Source: Alishewanella aestuarii B11
GTDB lineage: Bacteria; Pseudomonadota; Gammaproteobacteria; Enterobacterales; Alteromonadaceae
Reading direction: 5' to 3'
Length of the DNA stretch: 64,000 nt
NCBI RefSeq assembly: GCF_000280055.1
Contig: NZ_ALAB01000021.1
Span: 95,383 to 159,382, forward strand
Below the pieces are notes generated by a model. It saw nothing but the letters and a program-made list of their open reading frames with translations, made no database searches and had not been told where the DNA came from. Shown one piece after another: positions 1-10,169 of the stretch. Position 1 is the stretch's first letter, and the number at the start of each line of letters is the position of its first letter. The position numbers were made by a program, and so were the translations under genes.

Positions 1-458
1 GCATCAGGCTCGCAACTTAGCACCTGCCCATAGCAGAACACAGCACCGGCATTGTCGGCCAAAAACAGTTTGATCTCCAGCACCGACAGCGGCACTAGTG
101 CTTCCCGTGCCAAAAAGGTCAGGCCGGCACCACCATAGCTTAGCGTCTGGTAGCGATACTCAGCCAGATCCTGTTGCCGCAGCACATAATGTAACAGCAG
201 ATCGAGCTTATGCGCCTGCTGCTGCAGATAGTGCGCCAGCTCTTCTGCCAGTTCGCCCAGTCGCTGCAAGGAGCGCAGGGCGCTGATATTTAGCTGCCCG
301 ATATTACCGGCTAACAAAAACGGCTCCGGAATTGCCGCCTGAAATTGTGTTTCATCCGGCAGTGGACTGTGCGTCGGTTGGATATTGATGGCGATGGCGT
401 GTTCCACTTTAAAAAACTGCGAAAAGGCCTCGCTCAATTGCTGCAATTCGGTGTCCAT
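1..458 (-). CDS. PilZ-like domain protein, 3' end outside window (partial)
   Basis: An open minus-strand frame starts at ATG 458 and runs off the left edge, with 152 codons and no stop. The N-terminal half is helical and Gln/Leu-rich (ALRSLQRLGELAEELAHYLQ). The second half contains YGGAGLTFLA, which resembles the loop-strand core of PilZ-type domains, followed by a beta-like stretch (LSVLEIKLFL, GAVFCYGQVL). Family members of about 190 residues sit next to lolC in related genomes as I recall them, so a cyclic-di-GMP or type IV pilus link is possible. No RxxxR c-di-GMP motif is visible in the part shown. It is divergent from lolC with 109 bases between the two starts. I am confident it is coding and only moderately confident of the PilZ assignment. 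Confidence 0.65.
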   Translation of the reverse strand, partial: MDTELQQLSEAFSQFFKVEHAIAINIQPTHSPLPDETQFQAAIPEPFLLAGNIGQLNISALRSLQRLGELAEELAHYLQQQAHKLDLLLHYVLRQQDLAEYRYQTLSYGGAGLTFLAREALVPLSVLEIKLFLADNAGAVFCYGQVLSCEPD

Positions 459-567
459 GGTTGTTACCTCAGGCTGCCGCTTGTTATTGTGCCGAATAGT
501 CTCTATCATCGGCACCAGTCTGAATGCTAATTTATCATCTAACCGGCTCAAAGTCCTGAATTATCAC

Positions 568-1767
568 ATGCATCTGCCAGTCAGTCTCTACATAGGGCTA
601 AGATATAGCCAAAGCCGAAAAGGCAATGCGTTTATCTCCTTTATTACTCTGTTTTCGGTTACCGGTATTTTGCTGGGCGTCATGGCCTTGACCATTGTCA
701 GCTCGGTGATGAATGGCTTTGAAGCCGAACTTAAAAAACGCATTCTCGGCGTTATTCCGCATATTCTGCTAAAGCCTGCCGCGCCAGACAGCGACTGGCA
801 GCAACACTTACAACAACAGTATCCGGTACTGGACGTCAGTCGCTTGCTACAAACCGAAGCCCTGATCCAGTCACCGCGGCAAATGACAGCAGTGATGCTG
901 CAAGGCGTCGATGTCAGCGCTATCCCGCAATTTTTACAACATTCGCTGCTACTGGGCGACTGGCAAAGCCTGGATCAGCAGCGTTACAGCATTATGTTGG
1001 GCCGCGAGCTGGCCAAGCAATTGGATGTGCACCTGGGGCAACAGATCCGGGTGTTATTGGCGCAGGGTGGCAGTTATACGCCCCTGGGCTGGATGCCGCG
1101 GCAACGGTTATTCACGGTAGCCGGTTATCTGGATACCGGCTCTGAGCTGGATAGTGTGATAGCGATTACTGCACTGGATGATCTGAGTCGGCTACTGCCG
1201 ATAGAGCAGCGCGAGGTCAGCTGGCGGGTTAGCTTAGAGGAGCCTTTCCAGGCCCCGGTGCTGGCAGCGCAATTACAACAACAGGGACACTTTAGCCTGG
1301 TGCAGGACTGGCGGCAGAGTCATGGCAAATTGTTTGCTGCGGTAGCGATGGAAAAAGCCATGATGTCGCTGATGCTGCTGCTGATTGTTGCAGTAGCGGC
1401 TTTTAATATCGTGTCGGCGCTGGTGATGATGGTCACCGAAAAGCAAGCGGAAGTGGCGATCCTGAAAACCCAGGGTATGACCGATCGGGCATTGTTTACC
1501 GTCTTTGCCGTGCAAGGCTTCTTAAATGGCTTGATCGGCGCTCTGCTTGGCGTGGTGCTTGGCGTGCTGATTAGCTGGCAGCTTAATCCGTTACTGGCGT
1601 TATTTTCATTGCAGGTTGCTGGTGGGATCGAGTTACCGGTAGTGATGAAGCTATCGCAAATTCTCAGTATTTTTGCCAGTGCCCTGGGCCTGACGTTACT
1701 GGCAGTGCTGTATCCGGCCTGGCGGGCCGTTAAACTTAATCCGGCGGAAATTTTACGAGATGAATAA
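568..1767 (+). CDS. lolC: LolC, lipoprotein-releasing ABC transporter membrane subunit
   Basis: This is the inner-membrane subunit of LolCDE, which extracts outer-membrane lipoproteins and hands them to LolA. The product is 399 residues, the usual length. One membrane helix lies near residues 23-45. A long periplasmic domain follows, then three helices in the FtsX-type C-terminal domain (about 270-395) with the coupling segment [17 protein letters not shown] 568 was chosen over an in-frame ATG at 385. The longer form adds 61 unrelated residues that lie over the start of the divergent gene, and [13 protein letters not shown] fits the family N-terminus. The 3' end overlaps lolD by 8 bases, consistent with translational coupling in a lolCDE operon. 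Confidence 0.96.
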   Translation: MHLPVSLYIGLRYSQSRKGNAFISFITLFSVTGILLGVMALTIVSSVMNGFEAELKKRILGVIPHILLKPAAPDSDWQQHLQQQYPVLDVSRLLQTEALIQSPRQMTAVMLQGVDVSAIPQFLQHSLLLGDWQSLDQQRYSIMLGRELAKQLDVHLGQQIRVLLAQGGSYTPLGWMPRQRLFTVAGYLDTGSELDSVIAITALDDLSRLLPIEQREVSWRVSLEEPFQAPVLAAQLQQQGHFSLVQDWRQSHGKLFAAVAMEKAMMSLMLLLIVAVAAFNIVSALVMMVTEKQAEVAILKTQGMTDRALFTVFAVQGFLNGLIGALLGVVLGVLISWQLNPLLALFSLQVAGGIELPVVMKLSQILSIFASALGLTLLAVLYPAWRAVKLNPAEILRDE

Positions 1768-2437
1768 GGTGTTACAGGCCAGCGGGATCAGCAAAAGCTA
1801 CCGTGATGGCAAGAATATAACCCAGGTGTTACATCAGGTCGATTTGGCTGTCCCTGTGGGTAAGATGGTGGCGATTGTCGGTAGCTCAGGCTCAGGTAAA
1901 AGTACCCTGTTGCATATTCTCGGTACCCTGGATCAGGCCGATAGCGGACAGCTGACCATTGCCGGTCAGGATGTCAGCCGCTTATCGGCCAATGCCAAAG
2001 CCCGGCTCAGAAATGAAAAGCTGGGTTTTATCTACCAGTTTCATCATCTGTTGATGGACTTTACGGCGCTGGAAAATGTGGCGATGCCGCTGCGGATCCG
2101 CGGCACTGCTACGGCACAGGCAGAGCAAAAGGCTGCTACGTTATTACAGCGGGTAGGGCTGGGGCATCGGATGCAGCACAAGCCTTCTGAACTTAGTGGT
2201 GGTGAGCGGCAACGGGTGGCGATAGCCAGGGCACTGGTTAATCAGCCGGCGTTAGTGCTGGCGGATGAACCGACCGGCAATCTCGATCAACAGGCTGCCG
2301 AGTCTATCTATCAGTTATTGCGCAGCCTGAATCAGGATTTAAAAACCAGCTTTATTGTGGTGACACACGACCGCCAGCTGGCCTCAAGGCTTGACCAGCA
2401 GTATCAAATGCACGACGGACACCTGCAACCATGTTAA
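1760..2437 (+). CDS. lolD: LolD, ATPase of the lipoprotein-release transporter
   Basis: This cytoplasmic ATPase powers LolCE. At 225 residues it is a single ABC domain. Visible motifs are Walker [10 protein letters not shown] (residues 41-49), the ABC signature [15 protein letters not shown], Walker [13 protein letters not shown] and the switch histidine in VVTHDR. The LolD-typical segment [18 protein letters not shown] is present between Walker A and the signature. It overlaps lolC by 8 bases and lolE by 7, so the three subunits are almost certainly translated from one message. Confidence 0.97.
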   Translation: MNKVLQASGISKSYRDGKNITQVLHQVDLAVPVGKMVAIVGSSGSGKSTLLHILGTLDQADSGQLTIAGQDVSRLSANAKARLRNEKLGFIYQFHHLLMDFTALENVAMPLRIRGTATAQAEQKAATLLQRVGLGHRMQHKPSELSGGERQRVAIARALVNQPALVLADEPTGNLDQQAAESIYQLLRSLNQDLKTSFIVVTHDRQLASRLDQQYQMHDGHLQPC

Positions 2438-3675
2438 GCCGCGCTCTTGTCTGGCAACTGGCCCGCCGTTACCGTTCAACCCGCCATACCAGTGGTTTTA
2501 TTCGTTTTATTTCGGCGTCATCGACCCTGGGCATAGCACTGGGGGTAGCGATTCTGATCCTGGCATTATCCGTGATGAATGGTTTTGAGCAGGCACTGAA
2601 GCAGCGTCTGCTGGCGGTGATCCCGCATGTTGAGCTGGAAGCGGTGTCGAATCAACTGGATAACTGGCCCGATAAACTGCCTGCGTTAGCATCGGTACCG
2701 GGCGTGGTGGCAGTCGCCCCCTATATTAAAGCCAACGGTATGCTGCGTAAGGGTAATCAGATTAAGGCGGCACAGTTCCGTGGTATCGAGCTGGAGCTGG
2801 AGCAGCAAATCAGTGATTTTGCCGATTACCTGCAAAGTGGCAGCCTGCAAAGTCTGAACGATGAGCAACTGGTGCTGGGCAGCGGTATAGCTGAATTGCT
2901 GCAATTAGAGGTCGGAGATAGCGTGCAGCTGATGTTGCCGCGTTTTACCGAGGATGGCCGGCTGGCCAGCTATTCCAATCGCCTGTTAACTGTAAGTGGT
3001 ATTGTGCATATGGGTGGGCAGTTGGATCAGAGTCAGGTCTGGCTGTCGCTAACAGCGTTAAACAAATTTCTGGAAATGCCACCCGGCGCGGTACAGGGCT
3101 TTGCCTTCCGGCTGGACGATATTTTTGCTGCCCAGCAGATGGCCAGAACCCTGGGCCAGGTCTCAGAAGACTATGTCTATCTGCTCGACTGGTTCCGCAC
3201 TCAGGGCCATGTTTACAACGATATCCAACTGGTGCGCGGTATTTTGTATCTGGTGTTAACCCTGGTTATCGCAGTGGCCTGTTTTAATATAGTCGCAACG
3301 CTGGTGATGGCAGTGCGGGAAAAGGAATCGGATATCGCGATCTTACTGACCATGGGCATACAGCCTGTCAGGATAATCAAAGTATTTGTGCTGCTCGGCT
3401 CTTTAAATGGCGTGGTCGGCACTCTGAGCGGCGCGCTCTGCGGTGTACTACTGGCGCTGAATATCGAACAGATTTTTTACTGGGTAACCCAGGCGCTGGG
3501 TCGCTCTTTGCTCGACCCCAGTATCTACTTTATCGATTTTATTCCGTCGCTGCTGCAGTGGCAGGATGTTGCGGTAACAGTGGCGCTGGGGCTGGGGCTG
3601 AGTACCCTGGCGACGCTTTATCCGGCTTACCGCGCCAGTTTGGTTAATCCGGCGCGGGTGCTGGGGCAGCGTTAA
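2431..3675 (+). CDS. lolE: LolE, lipoprotein-releasing ABC transporter membrane subunit
   Basis: This is the second membrane subunit of LolCDE and pairs with LolC. The product is 414 residues. It starts [16 protein letters not shown] and has an N-terminal helix (about 28-50, with the family motif [10 protein letters not shown]), a periplasmic domain, and three C-terminal helices in an FtsX domain ending [14 protein letters not shown]. It resembles LolC in outline (MNGFE near the first helix, PA-R--NPA at the end), as expected for paralogous partners. It ends 6 bases before the convergent DUF2062 gene, and I see no clear intrinsic terminator in that gap. Confidence 0.96.
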   Translation: MLSRALVWQLARRYRSTRHTSGFIRFISASSTLGIALGVAILILALSVMNGFEQALKQRLLAVIPHVELEAVSNQLDNWPDKLPALASVPGVVAVAPYIKANGMLRKGNQIKAAQFRGIELELEQQISDFADYLQSGSLQSLNDEQLVLGSGIAELLQLEVGDSVQLMLPRFTEDGRLASYSNRLLTVSGIVHMGGQLDQSQVWLSLTALNKFLEMPPGAVQGFAFRLDDIFAAQQMARTLGQVSEDYVYLLDWFRTQGHVYNDIQLVRGILYLVLTLVIAVACFNIVATLVMAVREKESDIAILLTMGIQPVRIIKVFVLLGSLNGVVGTLSGALCGVLLALNIEQIFYWVTQALGRSLLDPSIYFIDFIPSLLQWQDVAVTVALGLGLSTLATLYPAYRASLVNPARVLGQR

Positions 3676-3681
3676 TATCGG

Positions 3682-4227
3682 TTAAGGGGCATCTTCAGGG
3701 GGTTGCTGTTTATTGCGCCGCAGCAATAAACGGCTGAGTTTTTCCTTGCGGATTGAAAAACGCCACAGCCAGTCAATGGCAAAATAGCCGACGATACTGG
3801 CAGTAATCCCCATCAGCAGGCAGCCAGTTACCAGTGGCTTACCGATCGTTTGCATACTGTGCCACAGCCAGGCAAAGCTGGCTTCGAAGGCAAAGGGTTC
3901 GGCCGGCGCTGCTAATACCACAGTGCCAACCAGATAACACAGGTACAGCATAACCGGCATCGTCAAAGGGTTAGAAACCCAGACCAGCGCCACCGACAGC
4001 GGCAGATTAACCCGCAACGGCACCGCCATCACCGCCGAAAATACCATCTGAAATGGCAGTGGCATCCAGGCCCAGAATAAACCCACAGCAAAGGCGCCAC
4101 GCGCTGAGCGGCGGTTCAGATGCCAGAGGTTGCCATCATGTAGCATGGTCCCAAACAGATTCAGGATTTTCATCTGCTTGATTTTTTCCGGCGATGGTAA
4201 ATATTTCTTAATAGTTTTCTTTGGCAT
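3682..4227 (-). CDS. DUF2062 domain inner-membrane protein
   Basis: This 181-residue protein has a basic N-terminus (MPKKTIKKYLPSPEKIKQMK), an amphipathic stretch and about three membrane segments: AVGLFWAWMPLPFQMVFSAVMA, LSVALVWVSNPLTMPVMLYL, and LLMGITASIVGYFAIDWLW. The segment SARGAFAVGLFWAWMPLPFQM followed by WVSNPLT is characteristic of DUF2062 (PF09835). The molecular role is not established. The gene is divergent from comEC (26 bases between starts) and converges on lolE. Confidence 0.85.
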   Translation of the reverse strand: MPKKTIKKYLPSPEKIKQMKILNLFGTMLHDGNLWHLNRRSARGAFAVGLFWAWMPLPFQMVFSAVMAVPLRVNLPLSVALVWVSNPLTMPVMLYLCYLVGTVVLAAPAEPFAFEASFAWLWHSMQTIGKPLVTGCLLMGITASIVGYFAIDWLWRFSIRKEKLSRLLLRRNKQQPPEDAP

Positions 4228-4252
4228 TACAACTAATTTACATAAAGAAAAA

Positions 4253-6478
4253 ATGCACAGGCTCTATTATGGTGTGCTGGCTGGTTGTCTATTGTCGTTA
4301 TTTTTGCCGCTTCTGCCAGTTTTTTTGAAAATTATTTTGCCATTGCTGCTACTGTTGGCGGCACTGTACCGCTGCTGGTTAATTACCGGGCTGTTATGTT
4401 TTCTCTGCAGCTGGCATTGGCAGTTGCTGAGCCATCATCAATCCGTATCGCAGCTACTGGCTGCTGCGCCAGCTTACTATGAGGTGCGGATCCGGGCTGT
4501 GCAGCAGGACAGTGACAGCAGTTTGTTGCAGCTGGAGATACTGGACCCGCAAGCCAGAGGCTATCAGCTCAGAGTGCGCTGGTTACAGGCACCTGCGCTT
4601 GAAGTCGGTGAGCGGTGGCGCCTCCCGCTGCGCTTAAAAGCAGTATATAGCCGGCAAAATCCCGGTGCGGCAAATGCTGAGCTAAGTGCGTTACAAGAGA
4701 GGGTCATTGCAACCGGCTATGTAGACCGGCAGCGCCCGGCGATTAAGCTGGCATCCAGCCGGGCTCTACGCCCGCGGCTGTTGCAGCAACTGGAACTTGC
4801 TTGGCAGGGGCGGGAGACTGCTATCCTGCTGCGGGCTCTCAGTAGCGGTGAGCGTGATTTTTCGCCAGAGCTTTGGCAGGGATTGCGGCACAGTGGCCTC
4901 GGGCATTTACTGGTGATCTCGGGATTACATATTAGTCTGGTCTACGGCTGGAGTCTGGCGCTGTTGCTGGGGCTGGGGACAGTATGTCGTCGCAGGGTCC
5001 CACTGCCGCTGGCACTCATGCTGTCACTGCTACCGGCGCTGGCTTACGCCTGGCTGGCCGGCTTTGCGGTGCCGACGTTAAGAGCCATAGTGGCGCTCGG
5101 ATTATTTTTAACCGGGCGCTTGCTGTTACGTCCGGCAAATGCGGCTAATTACTGGCTGCTGCTCTGTAGCACGCTGCTATTGCTCAATCCGTTGTGGGTA
5201 ATCAGTGTCAGTTTCTGGTTATCGATCCTGGCAGTTGGCATGATTTTGTTGCTAAGTTGGTATCTGGGGCCGCTGCCACAGCCCTGGCGGCAGCGTCTGC
5301 GCTACTGGCTGTGTTTTCATCTATTGCTTACCGCGAGCATGAGCCTGCTGACCGCGGTGTTTTTTAATGGCTTAAGTGCGCTGACGCTAATTTCTAATCT
5401 GTTATTTATCCCCTGGTGTACTTTGCTGGCGATCCCGCTGGTCTTACTGGCGCTACTTTATAGCCTGAGCGGGTTGCCTTTTGCCACCGAGGTCTGGCTG
5501 CTACCGGATCTGGCGCTCAGGCCATTACAGCTTTGGCTGGATTGGGCGGCGCAGTGGCCGGTGTGGTGGAGCTTACCAGGGTTAAATGGCACGGTTTCGC
5601 TGCTGTTATGTGCGCTGTTTTTACTATTGTTACTGTTAAGAGTACGTTATCTGGTTTGGAGCTGCTTTGTATTAACCTTCAGCATTGCCATGCTGCTAAC
5701 GCCAACAGCGGGTGTCAGATTGACGTTGCTGGATAGCGGTCAGGCAACGGTGTTACTGCTCGAGCAAAGAAACACTAAGCTGCTGTATCTGGATATCCCG
5801 GCGCCTCAGGCCGAACAACTGATACGGCAACAGCTGCTGCCGCTATTGCAGTTCTACCGCATTCGCCAACTGGATGCCGTGATCTGGCCGCGTTTAACGG
5901 CCGAGCATCTGCCGGCTTTAGCGTTATTACGTCAACATACTGCAGCCTGGCCGCTGTTTAGTGCCGATGTGCTGCCGGCGACCAGCCAGGCTTGTGCTGC
6001 TATTGAAAAGCATGAACTGGCGGCGAAACTGACGCTACGGCACTGGTCACTGCCTGACAAGGATCCTTGCAGCTTAAGTATTAGCCTGAATGGCTGGCAA
6101 CTACTGTTGCCCGGCAGGTTGCAGCGACTGACTGAGCAGCGGCTACTGGCACGTTATCCTGAATTGAGCGCAGATCTCTATTTGCTAAGTGATTTTGGGC
6201 GTGACAGCGCGAATTCACTGGCCTTATTACAGCAGTTGGCACCGGTACAACTGCTGCTTGCTGCCAATGGTGCCGCTGCGCACCCGTATCCGGTGACGGC
6301 GGTTCGGCAACGAATTGCCTTGTTGCAGTTGCCGCTCTACCACACTGGCGAACAAGGTGCTATTGTCGTGGATTTTCAGCCAAGGCAGCTTAAAATTTCA
6401 ACCTGGCGACAGCGGCAGCGACCGCGCTGGACAGAAAACGTGACGCCAGGTGCTGAAACTGAGATCAGAACGCGCTAG
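4253..6478 (+). CDS. comEC: ComEC/Rec2-family DNA-uptake channel protein
   Basis: This polytopic inner-membrane protein is thought to carry transforming DNA across the cytoplasmic membrane. It has 741 residues. N-terminal helices are followed by a soluble DUF4131-like region. Next comes the Competence domain with the hallmark HLLVISGLHISLVYG and many helices. The C-terminal metallo-beta-lactamase-like domain starts LTLLDSGQATVLLLEQ. Its metal-binding HxHxDH motif is not visible (IWPRLTAEHLPAL lies where it should be), so this domain looks catalytically dead. ATG 4253 was chosen over an in-frame ATG at 4130, because the extra residues overlap the divergent DUF2062 gene. Confidence 0.9.
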   Translation: MHRLYYGVLAGCLLSLFLPLLPVFLKIILPLLLLLAALYRCWLITGLLCFLCSWHWQLLSHHQSVSQLLAAAPAYYEVRIRAVQQDSDSSLLQLEILDPQARGYQLRVRWLQAPALEVGERWRLPLRLKAVYSRQNPGAANAELSALQERVIATGYVDRQRPAIKLASSRALRPRLLQQLELAWQGRETAILLRALSSGERDFSPELWQGLRHSGLGHLLVISGLHISLVYGWSLALLLGLGTVCRRRVPLPLALMLSLLPALAYAWLAGFAVPTLRAIVALGLFLTGRLLLRPANAANYWLLLCSTLLLLNPLWVISVSFWLSILAVGMILLLSWYLGPLPQPWRQRLRYWLCFHLLLTASMSLLTAVFFNGLSALTLISNLLFIPWCTLLAIPLVLLALLYSLSGLPFATEVWLLPDLALRPLQLWLDWAAQWPVWWSLPGLNGTVSLLLCALFLLLLLLRVRYLVWSCFVLTFSIAMLLTPTAGVRLTLLDSGQATVLLLEQRNTKLLYLDIPAPQAEQLIRQQLLPLLQFYRIRQLDAVIWPRLTAEHLPALALLRQHTAAWPLFSADVLPATSQACAAIEKHELAAKLTLRHWSLPDKDPCSLSISLNGWQLLLPGRLQRLTEQRLLARYPELSADLYLLSDFGRDSANSLALLQQLAPVQLLLAANGAAAHPYPVTAVRQRIALLQLPLYHTGEQGAIVVDFQPRQLKISTWRQRQRPRWTENVTPGAETEIRTR

Positions 6479-6510
6479 AATAGCAAGCTTAGAATAAAAA
6501 GGTGCTTATT

Positions 6511-8262
6511 TTGCAGTCAGATAACGATACAAGCATGGTAGTTTACCGCCGTCTTCTTGGTTACTTAAAGCCTTACCGGCTCGGCTTTGTCGCCGCCATA
6601 GTCGGCATGATTGGTTACTCCCTGGTTGATGCAGGATTTATCGCGTCGGTACAGCCTTTTATTGACCGCGGTATTCAGGAAAAAGACACCGACTTTTTGC
6701 GTTATGCTCCGCTGGTCGTGATCTTATTATTTATTTTGCGCGGCATTTTTCATTTTACGGCAACCTATTGTATCAGCTGGGTTGGTAATCAGATCGTAAA
6801 GGATATGCGGCAGCAGTTGTTTGGTCATATGATGCGGCTGCCGGTCAGTTTTCATGATAAGCATTCTACTGGTGAGTTGATCTCGAAAATCACCTATGAC
6901 GCCGAGCAGATTAAACAATCCCTTACTAAGGCACTGATCGTGCTGGTGCGCGACGGCGCTCTGGTGGTTGGCCTGATTTTCGTTATGTTCTGGTATAGCT
7001 GGCAGTTGTCACTAATCTTCTTTCTGATTGCGCCGGTGATCGCCGTTATCGTCAGCCTGGTATCAAAGCGCTTCCGGCAACTGAGCCATAAGATCCAACA
7101 TGCGATGGGCGGTGTTACCACCGCCTCAGAGCAGATGTTAAATGGCCATAAGGTGATCCTGTCTTTTGGTGGCCAGCAACTGGAAGATCAACGTTTTGCC
7201 GAGGTGAATAACCAGACCCGTTTGCAAGGGGTCAAAATGGACTCAACCTCGGCCATCAGCTCGGGGGTGATCCAACTGATCGCCTCTTTCGCGCTGGCGT
7301 TTGTCGTCTTTATGGCCAGCCAGCCGGAAATGCTGGACACGCTGACACCCGGTATTTTCTCATCTATCGTCACGGCGATGGTGATGATGCTAAAACCACT
7401 AAAGCAATTAACCACCGTCAACAGTGAGTTTCAACGTGGTTTAGCTGCTGCTGCCAGTATTTTTAAGATCCTGGATCAACTGACGGAGCAGGAAACCGGC
7501 CGGATAGAGCTCAAAGTTGCCAGGGGCGATATCAGCTTTAGCCATGTCAGTTTTCATTACCCGGGACATCAGCAACAGGTATTAAAGGATATCAGTTTTA
7601 GTATCAAAGCCGGCCAGACGGTGGCGCTGGTCGGGCGCTCCGGCAGTGGCAAAACCACGATATCCAGTCTGCTGCCGCGTTTTTACGAAGTGGAGCAGGG
7701 CGAAATCCTGCTCGATGGTCAAAATATTCAGAGTTACACCCGGGCTTCGTTGCGCAGTCAAATTGCTGTGGTGTCGCAGCATGTCATGCTGTTTAACGAT
7801 ACTATTGCTAATAATATTTGCTATGGCATGCCCGGTCCGGTCAGCCGCGAGCAGTTGCTTGATGTGGCGGAGAAAGCACATGTGCTGGAATTTACCGATA
7901 AGCTGCCGGATGGGTTGGATACGCAAATTGGTGAAAATGGCGTCAGTTTGTCGGGCGGCCAGCGCCAGCGCATTGCCATTGCCAGAGCCCTGCTACGTCA
8001 GGCACCGGTGCTAATTCTGGATGAAGCGACCTCGGCGCTGGACACCGAGTCAGAGCGAAAAATTCAGGCGGCACTGGATGTATTATTAAAGGGCCGCACC
8101 AGCATTGTGATTGCGCACCGCTTATCGACGATTGAAAAAGCAGACAATATTATTGTGATGGATCAAGGACGTATTCTGGAGCAGGGCACCCATCAGCAAT
8201 TGCTGGCAAAGGACGGTGCCTATGCCTCCTTGCATAAACTGCAGTTTGGTGGCGACGCATGA
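6511..8262 (+). CDS. msbA: MsbA, lipid A flippase ABC transporter
   Basis: This homodimeric exporter flips lipid A-core across the inner membrane. I place the start at TTG 6511. An AAAAAGG ribosome-binding sequence at 6496-6502 lies 8 bases upstream, and MQSDNDTSMVVYRRL lines up with the start of the E. coli protein. GTG 6502 overlaps that site, and ATG 6535 would trim the N-terminus. The product is 583 residues, with six membrane helices in the first ~320. The ATPase domain carries GRSGSGKTT, LSGGQRQRIAIARAL and LILDEATSALD. It overlaps lpxK by 4 bases, the conserved msbA-lpxK arrangement. Confidence 0.96.
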   Translation: MQSDNDTSMVVYRRLLGYLKPYRLGFVAAIVGMIGYSLVDAGFIASVQPFIDRGIQEKDTDFLRYAPLVVILLFILRGIFHFTATYCISWVGNQIVKDMRQQLFGHMMRLPVSFHDKHSTGELISKITYDAEQIKQSLTKALIVLVRDGALVVGLIFVMFWYSWQLSLIFFLIAPVIAVIVSLVSKRFRQLSHKIQHAMGGVTTASEQMLNGHKVILSFGGQQLEDQRFAEVNNQTRLQGVKMDSTSAISSGVIQLIASFALAFVVFMASQPEMLDTLTPGIFSSIVTAMVMMLKPLKQLTTVNSEFQRGLAAAASIFKILDQLTEQETGRIELKVARGDISFSHVSFHYPGHQQQVLKDISFSIKAGQTVALVGRSGSGKTTISSLLPRFYEVEQGEILLDGQNIQSYTRASLRSQIAVVSQHVMLFNDTIANNICYGMPGPVSREQLLDVAEKAHVLEFTDKLPDGLDTQIGENGVSLSGGQRQRIAIARALLRQAPVLILDEATSALDTESERKIQAALDVLLKGRTSIVIAHRLSTIEKADNIIVMDQGRILEQGTHQQLLAKDGAYASLHKLQFGGDA

Positions 8263-9257
8263 ACCTGTTAGAGCAAGCCTGGTATAAAAAACACTGGTGG
8301 TGCGCCTTATTGCTGCCGTTTAGCGCCTTGTTCTATCTGGTTAGCAGTGTCCGGCGCTTATTGTTTCGCGCTGGGGTGCTAAAGACAGAAAGATTGCCGG
8401 TACCGGTGCTGATTGTCGGCAATATCACGGTAGGCGGCACCGGCAAGACGCCTTTTACGATTTGGTTGTGTGACTATCTGCGGCAGCGGGGTTATACACC
8501 CGGCATTATTTCACGTGGTTATGGTGGTAAGGTTAAGGCGCCGCGGCTGGTCACTGAGTTGGATAGTCCGGCGCTGGTTGGCGACGAACCCCTGTTACTG
8601 GCGCAGCGCAGCGGCTGTCCCATAGTGGTGTCACCCGATCGGGTAGCGGCGGGGCGTTTTTTGCTGGAGAAGCGACCACAGGTTGATATTATTATTTCCG
8701 ATGATGGTTTACAGCATTACCGTCTGGCCCGGGATCTGGAAATCGTGTTGCTGGATGGGCAACGCGGCCTGGGCAACGGCTGGTTATTGCCGGCCGGGCC
8801 GCTACGGGAATTACCAAAGCGCCTTGCCAGTGTCGATCTGGTGATTGCCAATAGTGGTAGCTCAGCGCTTGCTGCTGGCGAAATCAAGCTCAGTTCTGCG
8901 GCAGCATCGCCGTTATTGCCCGATGCGGAGCCACTGACGCCTGACACCGAGATTCAACTGGTCGCCGGTATTGGCAATCCGCTACGTTTTAAAGCCTCTG
9001 CCGAGCAGGCTGGATTTAAAATCAAACATTGTCACTTCTGGCCCGATCATCACCCTTTTCAGGCGGATGACTTTAACATGGTCTCAGGTCCGATCCTGAT
9101 GACGGAAAAAGATGCGGTAAAATGCCGCAAATTTGCCCGGCCTGACTGGTATTATTTACCCGTGCAGGCGGAGCCGGACGCGGCAGTCGTCGCCCGTCTG
9201 GACGCCTTATTAAATACTTTGGGAATTCGTTATGGCACTCAATCCGGCATTGACTGA
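8259..9257 (+). CDS. lpxK: LpxK, tetraacyldisaccharide 4'-kinase
   Basis: The enzyme phosphorylates the 4' position of the lipid A disaccharide precursor to give lipid IVA at the inner membrane. It has 332 residues. An N-terminal hydrophobic segment (WWCALLLPFSALFYLVSSV) anchors it. The P-loop is VGNITVGGTGKTPF, and the family motifs SRGYGG, VGDEP and DDGLQHYRLARDLEIVLLDG follow. The 5' end overlaps msbA (ATGA junction). The 3' end overlaps ycaR by 26 bases in another frame. Confidence 0.96.
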   Translation: MNLLEQAWYKKHWWCALLLPFSALFYLVSSVRRLLFRAGVLKTERLPVPVLIVGNITVGGTGKTPFTIWLCDYLRQRGYTPGIISRGYGGKVKAPRLVTELDSPALVGDEPLLLAQRSGCPIVVSPDRVAAGRFLLEKRPQVDIIISDDGLQHYRLARDLEIVLLDGQRGLGNGWLLPAGPLRELPKRLASVDLVIANSGSSALAAGEIKLSSAAASPLLPDAEPLTPDTEIQLVAGIGNPLRFKASAEQAGFKIKHCHFWPDHHPFQADDFNMVSGPILMTEKDAVKCRKFARPDWYYLPVQAEPDAAVVARLDALLNTLGIRYGTQSGID

Positions 9258-9429
9258 TATCCTGGCCTGCCCGGTCTGCAAGGGTAAACTGAAATACGAC
9301 AAAGACGGCCAGCGCTTGATCTGTACGCTGGATCGGCTGGCCTATCGTTTAAGTAATAACATTCCGGTATTACTGGCCAATGAAGCCACCATATTAAGCG
9401 CTGAAGAGTGTGAAAAATGGCGTTCCTAG
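9232..9429 (+). CDS. ycaR: YcaR, Trm112-like small protein
   Basis: This 65-residue member of the UPF0434/Trm112 family contains [11 protein letters not shown] and [12 protein letters not shown]. The N-terminal CPVC pair is present, while the second cysteine pair is reduced to a single Cys. Trm112-type proteins act as partners or activators of methyltransferases in other organisms, but the role of the bacterial lpxK-kdsB-linked form is not settled. It overlaps lpxK by 26 bases upstream and kdsB by 13 bases downstream, so all three are likely translated from one message. Confidence 0.9.
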   Translation: MALNPALTDILACPVCKGKLKYDKDGQRLICTLDRLAYRLSNNIPVLLANEATILSAEECEKWRS

Positions 9430-10169
9430 TGGTGATACCGGCGCGCTACGCCAGTAGCCGCCTGCCAGGTAAACCCCTGGCTGATATCAACGGTAAAACG
9501 ATGATTGAACGGGTATACCGCCAGGCGTTGCAAAGTGGTGCGGCCCGGGTGCTGGTGGCAACCGACGATCAGAGGATTAAAGCGGTTGTGGAAGGTTTTG
9601 GTGGTGAGGTTTGTGTTACTGCCACTCACCACAACTCCGGTACTGAGCGTTTGGCAGAAGTGGTGACGAAGCTGGGGCTACCGGCAGAGACTATAGTCGT
9701 TAATGTGCAGGGCGATGAACCCTTTATTCCACCGGCATTAATCGGTCAGGTGGCGGCAAATCTGGCGGCTCAGCAGCGGGCTCGGATGGCCACGCTGGCA
9801 GTGCCGCTTGGCGATGCCAGCGAAATCGCCAATCCTAATATCGTTAAAGTGGTGACCGACCAACAAGGTTATGCGCTGTATTTTAGCCGTTCGGTGATCC
9901 CCTTTGATCGCGATCAGGCGTTTCAAGCCGAGCTTGCTCAGCATTACCGGCGGCATATCGGCATCTATGCCTACCGCGCCGGTTTTATTCAGGATTACGT
10001 ACGCTGGCCGGTGTCTACCCTGGAGCGGCTGGAAGCGCTGGAGCAATTGCGGGTGCTGTGGCAGGGTGAAGCCATCCATGTTGCCGATGCCATAGCGCCG
10101 CCGGCGATGGGGGTGGATACTGCCGAGGATCTGGCAAGGGCCATCGCCCATGCTAAAACCTATGACTGA
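9417..10169 (+). CDS. kdsB: KdsB, CMP-KDO synthetase
   Basis: The enzyme activates 3-deoxy-manno-octulosonate with CTP to give CMP-KDO for the LPS inner core. It has 250 residues. The nucleotide-binding signature [17 protein letters not shown] is at the N-terminus, [12 protein letters not shown] lies in the middle, and the late motif [19 protein letters not shown] is present. It is the last clear envelope gene of the msbA-lpxK-ycaR-kdsB run and overlaps the following pseudouridine synthase gene. Confidence 0.96.
   Translation: MAFLVVIPARYASSRLPGKPLADINGKTMIERVYRQALQSGAARVLVATDDQRIKAVVEGFGGEVCVTATHHNSGTERLAEVVTKLGLPAETIVVNVQGDEPFIPPALIGQVAANLAAQQRARMATLAVPLGDASEIANPNIVKVVTDQQGYALYFSRSVIPFDRDQAFQAELAQHYRRHIGIYAYRAGFIQDYVRWPVSTLERLEALEQLRVLWQGEAIHVADAIAPPAMGVDTAEDLARAIAHAKTYD

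Noticed and set aside
385..567. In-frame upstream extension of lolC to ATG 385
   Set aside because: The added 61 residues are unlike LolC and lie over the 5' end of the divergent gene starting at 458.
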